64,000 nucleotides of DNA from Trichodelitschia bisporula (lineage: Eukaryota > Ascomycota > Dothideomycetes > Phaeotrichales > Phaeotrichaceae). The notes under the pieces were generated by a model. It was not told the origin of the DNA, searched no databases, and saw nothing but the letters and a program-made list of their open reading frames with translations. The position numbers and the translations under genes were made by a program. Shown here piece by piece: positions 40,885 through 53,400 of this stretch. The stretch's first letter is position 1; the number at the start of each line of letters is the position of its first letter. The stretch is taken from assembly GCA_010356995.1 (NCBI GenBank), contig ML996699.1, forward strand, positions 527,697 through 591,696. Reading direction: 5' to 3'.

Positions 40885-43800
40885 TTACACCCAAGCAGAC
40901 CAACCTATGAAAGCTATCAGCTGAGCTCGCGACTTGGATCTGGAGTACACTTACCCGCAAACAAAACCGCTAGATTTCGCTCATCAATAGCTTGGGTGAT
41001 CAGCTCACTCACAGTCGCCGCAGTGCTCAAGGCATCGCCCAGCTTCTTTTCGACGGTGGTCAGAGCACGTCCCGCCTCTCCAACCTCTTCCTCGCCCTTT
41101 CTGCTAACGAAGGAAGCTTGATTCGGAGCTTGCGGCTGGTCGATACTTTGCGTGGCTTGCATTCTCTGCGCTCTCAGAGGGGAAACTTTCCAGTTCATCA
41201 ACGGGTCGTAACGGAGAACGTTCAGGAGAGTCATGATGTTCTCACGTTCGATTCGAAGGGTGTCAAGCGTGAACTCGCAGCAACGACGGAACACCCCTTC
41301 CGTCTTAGTGTACCCCATCCCGTCCACGAGGTCCCTCGTCAGGCGGAAGGGAACGACCTCCGGTACGGGAAGGATACGGCCAGCTTCAAATGCAACGCCG
41401 AAATCAATGTGCACAATTTCTCCACTGTACTGATCGAGGAGAATATTGTGTAAGTGTCGGTCGCCCAGTCCGAGAATGTGGCCAAGAATGGACATGACCG
41501 CCATGCTTCTTGTGTACGCCAAACGTCGTTCAAACCAGTCGCCTGGGGCTGCAAACTTCTCGAAGAAAAAGAAGCGCATGACAGGGTGGAACCGATCAGT
41601 GACCACCTTGTACGCCTTGACTCTGTGTTCGTTGGAATCCCTGGCAGCCTTGGAGACGGCCTCGCGGCATTTGTTGTGACGCATGTCCTTTGGATAGTAG
41701 ATCTCGTGCGCGGGAACAAGCACGTCATGCAATGGGAGAGTGTTGCGCACGAACTCCAAAGCGCCGGTTGAGCCACTGAGCGGAAGAACCTTGTATGTCC
41801 GGATGTTCAAGTTCCGCTGTCGGGTGGCCGTATGACTTTTCAGAAGTGTACTAACTTCCTCAAAGACTTGTTCCATGATAGCATCTTGTCGGAGATCGTC
41901 ACCGCCAGCTTTGTACTGTTGCAAGTTAGACAATATTCAAAAATCTAAGCCACAGAAACCTACAAGCTGCTTGTACTCCTGGCCATCAGTGCAGATAGCG
42001 GTGAGAATCTTTGGCATACTGAGCCCATTGGCAATGCGCATTTTCGACTTGAAGCCGACGATCCGAGGAACATTGCTATAATTCATGTTGGCCTGCAATG
42101 GTATTGACATTGTGGCTGGCGGGACCTCGAAGCCTCGGATTTTGCGGGCCATATTTTTTGTCACAGGAAACTGGTCGAGCCTGAATTCTTTGCCGCATTC
42201 AAAGGACTTCCCTTTTTCGGTTCCGTATAGTGCAAGCTCATGGTACATCTTGTCTGTCTCGTAAATTGCCTGCCAGACTACGTGAGTTGTCTTGTCTTTC
42301 TTGAGACTGGACGAGATTTGATTAGCCGCGTTCCATCGTAACTTGCCAGTGCCGTCCTTGTGTTCCGAAGTCATAATGGCAAAAATGTGATGCATCATGT
42401 GGTAGGGATGATCAGCACACATCTTCCCTATTAACTTGAAGAGGTGGGACTGAAATTCGTTGCGATCAGCTTGGAGTCGGGAAGAAAGCTGATTTGTTAG
42501 CCGCACAAATTTGGCAGTTGGGACCTGTAGCAAGTGGCGTCCGACAGCGGCATTCGCGGTTTCCGAGTCGGCGTACTCTAGCCACAGCGAAAGGAACCGT
42601 AGAATGTCATTGTCGTACTCATCCGATGCTGTCAGGCAGAGTAGGTAGTTTTCGAGGCTGCGAATCATAGAGGTTTCCCGAATCTGGTGCATCCGCTGGT
42701 ATTCTTCATTGTAGATCCTGAACCACTTGTCGGCCTTCACGTACTCGTACTGAGCGCCCTTCTTGTCAGCTTCGGTCCTCGAAGATCTCGCACTGGCCTT
42801 AGCCTGATCCATCTCCTTCTTCTTCCAATCGCGCAAGCGTTGGATGCGATTGAATTCCTCCACTCCGTCCGGATTCTGCAACTGCTTATCGCAAAAGGTG
42901 GCAAATTCGTGGAAGACCCGAGCAGCAACCGAATCGTGGTCTTTGGAAAGCAATTGCTCGATAGCTGGCCCAAGGTACTTGCTCATAATCTCATCTGGCT
43001 GTTCCAGGCGGGCGGCTGCGATGTGGTGGCCCTAAGGAAGTCAGTACAGTTGTCTGGTTATCAAATTAAACTTACCAGCTTTGCTAGGAGATTGGCCCGT
43101 TTGTTGTCGGACGTCTTGACTTTCTGACTCGCGTGATGTGTAATCAGCTGCTGAAGCTTACGAATCGAAGTCGACTGCTCCCCCTGATCCCAAAGCACAT
43201 CGGCGACTTCTTGCTCTACCTCGGCCTCAATGTCTAGACCAAGCTCCTTGTATACGGGCAGCAAGTCAATCATTTTAGTCGCAACGGCTAATGATTCCTG
43301 GAGCGCGCCTTGCCTCCTTGATATGGCACAGGAGGCAATGAGATTCTGGATTTCAAAGTTACGCGCATCCCGGCCGTTGATGTGCATCAGGTCCTGGAGC
43401 GTCTTGTTCGTGCTCAGGGTGCTGAACAATGTTTCCCTTGCAGACAGAATGGGCATTGCATCATCCGGTCTGCTATGCGTTAGTATATGACAGGCGGCCA
43501 TGAAGAATGCTTACTGTGTGTGCAGTATCCAAGTGTTTCTTTCCTGCATATTGACAATGGCATCCTGTAGTTGATCTGGCGAGGAGGAGCTCAAGACATC
43601 GTCAATTTCTGTGAGAAGTCCCAGAGTCCGGAGGGACCGCTTCAAAGAGTTCCTTGCAGTATCAGGACTGAGAACTTTGTGAATGGTTGTCAAGAAGCCG
43701 GTGTCCAGCCGCTTGCGCATTATCTCGCTGTTTGGTGCATTGTGAATTCCTTGGAAAACCATGAAGGTTGTGGCCGTCTCCGATTTGGCAGTCTCGGGAA

Positions 43801-46800
43801 CTCTGATGTCCCACTGCTCTAACTTTTGTGCCGTGCGGAGCACGCTGTCTACGGAGCCCGCGTCGCGATCGAAGATTCGCCTATTGGAGAGCAAGGCATG
43901 CGTGACGCTGTTGAGGTTCAAATTAATCATAGAGCGCACAACGCCGCCAAAATCCACGCTAGATGCTTCGTGATGATTCCGCATTTGGCTGTCTAGCCTA
44001 GCCCCGCGGAAAAGGAGTCCTTTGAACCCATCGCTTTCATACTCCAGTCGGTTGATCACGGAGTCAAGAGTTGGGCTCTGCTGGACCCCGTAAAATGAGT
44101 CCGGCTCAGCTATGTTCCTGTATATTGACAGGAGAAGGTCATCCGGAAGAGGTTTGACGGTTACGGTGGATGAGGGACGAGACGACGTCGGCATATCCGA
44201 TGCTCCAATTTCAACCAGCATCAGTGCCGTCGTATGCATCCCGCATGTTTCCGCAGCGCGTGCGGCAGCTGTGAAGTCAACCTCGACCCATCTGAAACGA
44301 TCAATCACGACGGATTCCCGGGGAAATATCTGCTTCCGAAGGTAGAGGATAACATTCAACAGAGACCGAACATGAGGTATCGTCGTCCTCTCAACTTTCA
44401 AAAACCAGGTTTTACAGGCATCCGATAAGGTCCGCTGCAACTTGCAGGCGGCTTGCACATCCCGGAGAAGGACAAGGTGCCAAATCGGGGCAAAGAGCTT
44501 TTCGGCTAATCCCCTGATTCCAGCGATCGCGCAATCCAAGCTGCCAATTAGCGGATCGGAACGACAAGTCAATATCAGTGCCACAGTCAGATTCCGAATC
44601 CAAACGTCGTATGGCATATCGTAGCTGGCCAAGATCTCCTCAAGCGGCAATGGGACCGACGGGCGAGGGGTTAATCTGACTTCCGTTCGAGGCAAGCTCA
44701 AGGAGGCTTGCATGGAATCTGGGAGAAGGGCGAAGAAGTCCCTCGCTTCCTCTTTCTCAGTCGTGAGAGATCCAATGAGGCGTAGTGCTTCCTCGGCCAG
44801 ACCAACTTCACTGAGCTCACTGCTCATAAGCAGGTCCCTTAAGGCGTGAATTATGACTTTCTCCGACGACCAACGGTGCGACTGTGGCCCTTCTTCCACT
44901 TGAGGTTTTGTGTCAGATCTCGTGATGAGCCTTTCTGACCATCCATTTCTGTTATAGGCTCTTCCAAGGACTCTCGCAGCCCAAAGCAGGTAATTTTCAC
45001 CCACATTGGGACTCCCGCAGGACGAGTACACTTCTGGAGCAAGCGATAAAGCCTCAGTGTCACGGCCCAGGATATCATTGCGATACGACGGGGGCTTTTC
45101 AAACTGGGAGGACAAGAGGCCGAGGGTGAGGTCACGAGCGGGCCCGTCTAACAAGCACGTCCCAACCTTTTGGTCCTCTAGAAGCTCCTTGAGAAGGCGA
45201 CTCTCCGCAACTCTTTCAATAGCGCTAGACTTCGCTTGAGTGTTGGCGGCAGCCTCCAACAGAGAACGGAAACGACCGAGCGTCGAGGCGTCGAGGCCTT
45301 TCTTCTGGTAGCTTTTGGAGTAGTCAGTGGACCATTCATCAACAAGCCATTCGTGGAATTTTTGGGCCGTTGTCATAGTTTTGGCATGCTGGTCTTGTTG
45401 AGTTGTCTTGTCCTGGGAGGAACCGGTGAATCTCCGGAGTGAGACGAGCGTTGACACAACAACGCCAGATACGAAGGCCATCTGATTCGTAAGATAGGGA
45501 AGACCTCGTACGAAGAGGTACTGAGAAACGCCGATAGCATCGTCAGCGCAGTGATTGTCTGTGAGGAAAGGCCGAAGGGCGTGAAGGGTCATCTCAAGCT
45601 GGTAGTTGGCAAGTGCAACAGGCCCTGCAAGAGCTATCAGTACCCTGATCTTGCGGATCATCGAGCAAGCATGGAGTGAGCCCAGCGCAGGATGTATTCT
45701 GTTCAACATCATCCTCAGGACAAGTACATAGAGAGCAGGCGTCCATAACGATCCGTAGTCGCGCTGACTATCTTCACATAATTGCTGGATCATCGGGAGC
45801 AGATATTTTGCCCGGAAAAGAGGCTGCTGATCCGATGGAAGGGTAATATCCGAAGCACTAATGCTGATCATCTCAGTCAATAACGTACCCGCGTCACTGC
45901 TGTCGGGGTCCTTGCTCAGGGCTTTCGGAAGCCGGGATTCTTCCTCAATCGTGGCCATAAACGTGCCGATGATCGTTGGGAAGAACTTGTTGAGGAGCGT
46001 CTTGTACTTCGCGGCACCAAGAAGCTTCCGAATCTGGCCTTCTCCGGAGGAGAGCCCTCTAGAATCAGAGTGCTCAGCGGCCCGAGCGAGGCAATACGCC
46101 GTCGCTTTGCCAAAGGAGTCACACAAGATATCGACGGTTGAGGAACCAAGACTTTCTACCAGGAAATCGAGCTCGTCTTGACGTGTCTTCATCAACAGCT
46201 GCCCGAAAGCTTCGTCTTTGACATCCTCAAGGAGCTGCGCGAGGCTGTAGTACTTGAAAATCTCGAATGGTATGGCGGAAAGTGGCTGGTTGTCAAGCCA
46301 CGAGTAAAGGATCTGAGGCGCAAAAAGCCGGAAAAGGGCCTGCGGGTCTAAACCGAGAACTTCGGAGATGATACTCACACAATGCAAAGCGTGTCCTTGT
46401 GCATGGGGGACGAGCCCGGCGGTCTCGAATATGTGGTACACGCATCGCCTTACAAGTGTGCTCCAGGACGCACCCAGCCGGGCCAAAACATATAATCGCA
46501 AAGCAAGTCCTTCTTTTGAGTCGAGTTCTTCTGGAATGCTTTTGTGAACATTTTCAAAGGCGGCTTCGTGGCGTCCTAAAGGAAGCTGTGCAAAATATTC
46601 TGAGAGGCGCTCAGCTATGCGAAATTTTAGCGGAATGGAGCCGGATTTGAGGAGACCGAAGAGTGAAGTTTCGACCGACGGAGCACGGGGCGAGGGCGCG
46701 TACTCGGCGTCGTAACTGGCGAGTAGAGACAAGAGGAGCTCCATTATTGACAGCTGAACGTTAATGGAGCAGATATGCCTTGGTAAGGCGATGAGTATGA

Positions 46801-49800
46801 ACCAGTCATACATTTCCACGGCCAACTTCCGAACATTTTCGGCTTCGGCATCTGACCACTGCTCCATATATGCTCCTAGAATGTCCAAGGCGAGCATCAG
46901 CGCAACTTCGTGCCTCTCATATGCGTAGACCTCAAGAAATTCTGCTGACGCATGATCAAGCAGCGAGGCGGCATCAGTAGCTGTCAGGGAGAGCGATTGA
47001 AGGATTTCGAGAAAGAGCAGTCGGCAAGCGCAAAGTTCCGATGGGGAAAGCGACATCATGCGCGCGACAACGCCAGAAGGTACGGTTGGCGCAGCTTGGT
47101 CAGTGTCCATAGTTTGCGTCGCACAGGATACGAGGTGGATGTATCCGGAGATGCAAGCGCGAAATGCATTTATGTCCGATGCCGCTCCCAGTTTATCCCG
47201 TGCTGCAAGCATGTCATTATCTTTGGAGTTGCTGTTACTCGACTGGGTCTCAAACTCATCATCGACTTCCATGAAGTCGTCCCGTTCATGGAAGGATGCA
47301 GAGGCCTGCAGCTTCCGGCGGGCCTCCAAAGTTTTGGAGATTTGTACAACAAATGCTAACGGAATTGGATTGCCTTCGGCTGTCTTCAGCTGCGAGATAT
47401 CAGGCAAGTGGTCGGCAGTGAGCTCCAAGATACAATCGATTTTCTCTTTCTCGCATTCTGGTTTGGAAAGAAAGCTGTTCAGGCTTTGAATGAGCGAGTC
47501 ATTGGCTCGCCGAAGGGCGTCCCTTTTGACAACACTGGTATTGCTTGGCCATGTGGTGACGATGTCATTAAGTATGCAGAGTGAGGCAACGAGGCGGATC
47601 ATATCCGGCATAATACTCTGTCCGCGCTCGTCTGTCCATTCGATCCATTTTTCAGTGACCATTTCGGTCTCACTGAGACATGAATCAATGATCAGAGTAT
47701 CCACGGGCATCCTCGATCGGCCGGTCCGGGTGGCTGCATCATTATCTGGAGCATCGCCGGCAACAGACTGGATGTGCCCAAGTGGGTTCGACTCAACGAG
47801 CAGGAGATACTGACTGAGTCCGGACCAATCTTTGACGTGTTGGAAAGTTTGAGCAACCCTCCCGTGGTATTGGAATCTAGTAACTTTCGGTTGAGGATTT
47901 GGCCTGTTGCTACAAGCATTCAGCAGTAAAATGAGATCAGATGGCCGGCAAGTTGACGACATTTGCGCAGCATATGACTTGTCATCGAATTTACCTTCCC
48001 AAATAATAAGCAAAGATACACCATTTAGCAGAGCACTTACTTGGTACCCATTTAGCGAACACCCAGCGGACGAGTCTCTCGTATATGTCACCGGTGGAGG
48101 TTGGACTTTCAGAAGCTTGAAGATCTATGAGAGTGACCCATAGCGATGTGCTCGAATCTGATATCGCAGCAGGCCCGTTAAGCTCGACGGATGAGAAAAC
48201 GGGCTCAAGCTCGGTGGCCATAGACTCGAAACTCACAAGGCTAAGGGTGAAAAGGGTGTTCAACAGGTGGCATGCCACCCTCGAGCGCAAGGGAGAAGTC
48301 AAATTTCGCGTGCCTAGCTCCGAAACCTTCTTCCACGTCTCCCGCAAAGATGGTGATTGCGCGGACTTGAGATGCGCACACCTGGTGGAATTAGCAGATG
48401 TTGTATATGCAAATCACAACGTACCCGAGTATTGTCATCATGGCCCATGAGGAAATCGAGCTGTGCGGGTCAACCACCAGTTTGGAAAGGGTTTCAAGAA
48501 TTGCGTCAAGTTCGCTTTCAGCGAAACTGGTAAACCTGGACATGAAAGCGAGAGTTTGCAGGGCACATATCTGCCCGGGTATGGAACTCGCGCCGGAACC
48601 AGAGGACGCCTGCCGAAGGTACTCTTGGTAAAGGAGGGAGATCCTCTGTCGCTTCCTCTGCTCGCTATTTTTTTGTGCACGCAAGGAAGCCTCCTCCCTC
48701 TTCTTGCAATCTAGCAAATGCGAGTAAAAGGCCACCAGATGAAGGGTGGCCCAACTGTGTTCAGCATGGATTTTTCCATTCTGAAGATAGAACCCGTTGG
48801 CACTGAGTGGTGTATCTGGATTCGGTAGTAAGCGACAGGTCAATCCGAGGTCACCCAAAGATAGTTGATCTCGTTCACTCCGCTTTGAGTACTCGTTCTG
48901 CAGCACGTCAAGCAATCCTTCAACATCGGTCTCCAGGGCTTCCCAGGCCGGACCTGCAGCGAGATGGGCAATCTGTGCCTGGGTCAAAAGCAAAAGTACG
49001 GTTATTTCATCTTTCAGGTCGGATGCCTTCGTGGACCATAAATCCTTAGCTAGAGGAAGCACCTCTAGTGTGAACTTCGTGGTAAGCTCAATCGAAGTGT
49101 TGGCAGTAGTCGAAAGAACAGCATTGATGGTGAGGAAAGCATAGTGATGGGCTCGGCTGACGGCATCAGAGCTCCGCAAAAATCGGACCAGTAGAGTCAG
49201 GAGAGATTCGGCTCTATCTCCGATTGGGGCATTCGAAGCTCTGGTGAGCTGGCGAAGGCATATGATGAGCTCTTCCACTTCAGCCCGCTTTTCCATGGAG
49301 GGCCGGCCCCGAGAGTCACGCGTGACCAGTTTTGGAGTTGATCGGCTTCCCGACGCGATCGGGGTGCTTGCGGTTCTATGGGTCTTTGGACGGACCGCAT
49401 CCTCCACCTTCTGATCCGTGTGGTCCAGCATGAGGTCTAAGCCATCAATGCAAAAGTCAACGAGACGATGCCACCGATCTCCAAGGTGCTCGGCGTGTGG
49501 TTGGTATTCGAGAAGTATCCTCAAGGCTTTGACGTAGTCAATGCGGAGAGATGCTTCAGGGGTCCACATTTCCATGATATGGTTCAGCAAGGGCTTGAGA
49601 ACTTTCCACGGAATATTTTGGACCCCCGCAGTGACCACTGTCCTCAGTGTGCTTGCACATGCTCCGATTCGGATAGCATTGGCATTCGATATACCCTTCG
49701 CACCTTTGAACTGTGCTGTGTAAGTGTACAGCGCTTCAAAAATGCTAGCCGCTGTTTTCTCTCGGAATACTTCGGGTAGGGAAGCCTTTGGAATATTTCG

Positions 49801-49958
49801 GAAAAGGTCATTGAGTTTATTGAGACCATTGTTTCGTTCTGTGGCACTGTTCGACCTGACGCTGTCTGCGTGTTGTCAGATGGCTTACTCAATAAGCAAG
49901 ACTTTCGCGAGCTTGACGTACTCAGAATTTCTCCGAGTTCTAGGCTGTCATCTGCCAT
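40885..49958 (-). CDS. tel1: Serine/threonine kinase TEL1 (ATM orthologue)
   Basis: Eight minus-strand exons (49958-49922, 49865-48425, 48381-48041, 47994-43515, 43472-43076, 43031-41964, 41915-40955, 40904-40885) total 8745 nt, 2914 aa, as expected for Tel1. Tel1/ATM is recruited by the MRN complex to double-strand breaks and telomeres, where it phosphorylates SQ/TQ sites. An N-terminal TAN-like segment and a long HEAT-type solenoid lead to FAT repeats, then a PI3K-like kinase with [15 protein letters not shown], the family block [18 protein letters not shown], catalytic DRHLHN (D2740, N2745) and DFG (D2759), and an FATC end reading [15 protein letters not shown]; the last 20 nt exon supplies the final residues. 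Both tiny terminal exons are supported by phase. It is divergent from NUP192. Confidence 0.96.
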
Positions 49959-50444
49959 TTCGAAATGCGGAGGAGAGACGAGGGCGCGCTGAGAGACGCG
50001 TCCGTTGTGCGAGAGGAAATAGAAGCGTGTCGCTGAACCTGAAGCAGAGGCATTCAAAAGGAAAAATGAAAGTAACGCTTTCTAAAACAGAAGCGATCGG
50101 GTTGTGCAGAAATACTAGCAAGAGAATGGGCGTTTGTAGTCCCCACTGCGCTCGTTCATAGAAGCTTCCCCCCCCCGCGACAGATGCATCTTGGGCAGAG
50201 TCGGGGGTTCAGCTGGGATCAAAAATTGTCAAAGCTCCCGTCAGGGATTGATCCCTGCCCCCATGGCTCCCGGAGCGCCGCTGCGGCAAACTCCGCTGGC
50301 GCGCGTCTCTCCAAAAGTTCAACACCAAAGCCCAGGCAGTAAACACTTGGTCGCGCGAAGCCTTTGCCATCTTACTAGGACTTCTGCTTGTCTAAATATC
50401 AACGCAGATGCCCGCGACTCCAGCACCTCCAGCACCTCCACAGC
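49959..50444. promoter_or_regulatory. Divergent TEL1/NUP192 promoter region
   Basis: A 486-bp spacer between two start codons, with a run of ten C at about 50167-50176. An upstream out-of-frame ATG at 50408 lies in the NUP192 leader. No gene is seen. Confidence 0.5.
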
Positions 50445-53400
50445 ATGGCAGATAGCAGCAGCTTCGAATCCCTTGAAGGGCTGCATCGCGATCTTCTTTC
50501 GTTTCGCGACAACCACCTCCCTGACATCGAGCGCCTCGTGAATGAGCTCGCTATTCGCATAGACGAGTTCCGCAGCCTCCTAGACCAAAAACCCAAAAGC
50601 AATCAGAGTCGCCAGAATGTCTCGGAAGGTATGCTTGCTAGCTTTCGCACTCCTCTCAGTTTGCTAACGCTGGTCAGGAAACATTGAACTCGACGACGTC
50701 AAATATTCAGTAAATGACGAATTCAAACAGGGCGTTTTCCATGTCGCCGATGAGCTGGAGCTTGATGAACTCGAAACCACCAAACTACTTCTGCTAGCCC
50801 AAGACGATGCGAGAGATCTCGACCGCAGTCCTGTCGCAAGTGCGATCATCCGCTTCCACAAGAGGCGCGGCCTACTGTTAGAATGCCTCCGGCTGGCTCT
50901 GAAGATCGCCATCGACAATGAAGCCGAAGACTCCGTCGTCGCATCGGCTTTCACGGAGTTCAAGCGCCAGGTTTTGCAGCCCGAGGAGTTGGCGAACTCC
51001 AAATTCTGGCAGAAATGCCTCAATGCTATGACCGGCATCGAGGCGTGGCTTCAACGGCTCTCAGACCGCTCCCAGAGAGCCTCGATGGTGGGGCAATCCT
51101 TTTCGGCGGAAGCGATGGAGATTATAGATTTTGAGAATAAGATGTTGACCACGCAACATGAATCTCTTGCCGCAATTGCCACGTATCTCGTCCAAGACGG
51201 GTGCGCTGTTCCGGAGGACTTTCGCAACCTGCTCGTCAAGATGCGGACTCTGGACAGGGTTGACATGGTCGTCCTTCACTACCTCCCTATGCTGATAGCC
51301 TCGATATCGCGTTTCGGGACGGCCGACGGTCCTTGCCCTGACGAAGATGCCCAGTCCTTGAATCAGCTGATATTGGCTGAAAAGGAGTCGGAACACTGGA
51401 ATCTGCGGAGCTTTCATGCGGCTGTCTACATCTTCTGGACCTCGGAGTATGCTTCACGGAGCCTGCTTGCGCTTCCAGCAGCTGGGGATCAGCGAGAGAA
51501 TCCAGATGCCGAAACCGATCTCGCGAGGTTCGATACCGCGTTGCAGGATGGTGGCTTTCATTTCATACTCTCAACCGTTCAGTACATAAAGCGCAGTGAC
51601 TGGTACGATCCGACCCTCAATGGCATCCTGGAGACTCTGCTCGAGGACGCGCAACCCTTTTCCTCCGATATTGCTCCTCCGACAGAGCACTTCAAGGAAT
51701 TGGCAACCGAGCAACTGCGGATTTTTGTAGAAGCTTTCATCTCAAATACCCCCAACACTCTTCGTCATCTAAAATACGAAGAGGATAACCAGCGACGCGA
51801 ACTTCGATCCCGGTTCCAGCGACACCAGACTGAGTTCCAATACCACTTGGAACGGTTCCTCTTGATCCTGGCCTTTGCCTTTGAGGACTCTCCAGAAGAG
51901 GCCAAAGCGTTTTGGGACGATCCCGAGGGAAACCTGTACGGGTTCCTCTCGTGGGCTGCAAAGCGCCAGACGACTCCTCGGGCCGCCGCCTTTTGCGAGA
52001 TGCTCCGATCCTTATCCCAAGGCGACGAATGCGCCGATTCGGCTCACCAATTTCTTCTTGAGGAAGGGCCCTCCATTGGGGGAAAGCTCAAGCGAACTGG
52101 CTCACTTAGTTGGAACCAGATATATGCAGAGCTGGAATTCTACGCCTCGAGCATCAAGAATCGGCCAGCACCTACTCATACCGGCCAGTTCAACGGCAAC
52201 AATGCGCCCATGGATCAGGTTGTCGAACCGGAGAGCTCCGTCATGCTGGTGTCGTATCTGCGTTTAGTCACTCATCTTTGCAGGGAGAGTTCCAAGGCAC
52301 GCACCTGGGTTTTGGCCAACGAGGCGCCTAGTCTATCCGGCATCCTCCTCCAGCTTTCAGCCAGCAACATTGAAAGCCGCCTGCGCGCCTGCGCCTTCGC
52401 TACCCTTGCTTCATTACTAACTGACAAAACGCCGAAAGTCGGTGAACCCATGTGGTCCGCGCTCGATGAATGGATTTGTACGGGTAGCACGCCGGCTACG
52501 CATCCTGCACGGCCGCATCCTCAAGGGTCGCCGGCCTGGTCTGAGCAGATGATCTTCGATACGATAGCTTCGTCATTCGACGAAGCCAATGCGTTTGTCA
52601 CTCTCCTCAACAACCTCGTTGCCCCCTATCAGGTAGAAGATGTGTTGAACGATGTGCTGCCTTTTCCGGAGAGCCTTGGAGCGCAATACCGGGCTTCTGG
52701 AATTGACTCATACGTCGACTTCGTTCTCGGGAAAGTCTTTGGGGACAAGTCGCTCAAACTGGTCGATGTGGTTCAGCAGCGCTTGCTTCGTCTGAGTTGT
52801 CTTGACTTTATCGCAACATGTCTCTCAACTTTCAACGAGGATCTGGTCGTTATCGCCAACAAATCCAACTTTCCTGTGGAAGCAGCAATGAAGGCCTCGT
52901 CTTTGGAGAACTACGCCCGCCTTCATCCGTTTGCGCGGGTGATGGAGTGGCTTTTCAATGAAAGGGTCCTGACCGCCTTGTTCGCGACTTTGCACCAGGA
53001 GGCTACTGAGGTTAATGAAGCTGCCCCTGGCTCGCCATTCATTCTGTCGCTGGTGCGGAGCGTGGACGTTATGAATCTGATGCTAAGGCTGCAAACCACG
53101 TACTTCAACATTGTCCGGCCTTTGCTCAGGTCGTCAAGCGGTCGGGGATCCTCTGTTGCACATTCATCCATCTCAACCTTTGAAGATGCCATCCTCAACA
53201 ACCTTGCAATCGTCGTGGACCTTGGACTGTACTGCGGAACTGGCCATCAAGACCTGACGATCTGCTCCCTGGCATTATTGGAGAGGCTTTCATCCTCGCG
53301 GAAACTCGTCGTTTCGCCATCTGCTGGGTTTGGAAAATATTCCGACCGCAGCAAGCTGATCGGGGTGCTGGAGAAAGACGGCGAGGCCGAGAGAATAGCC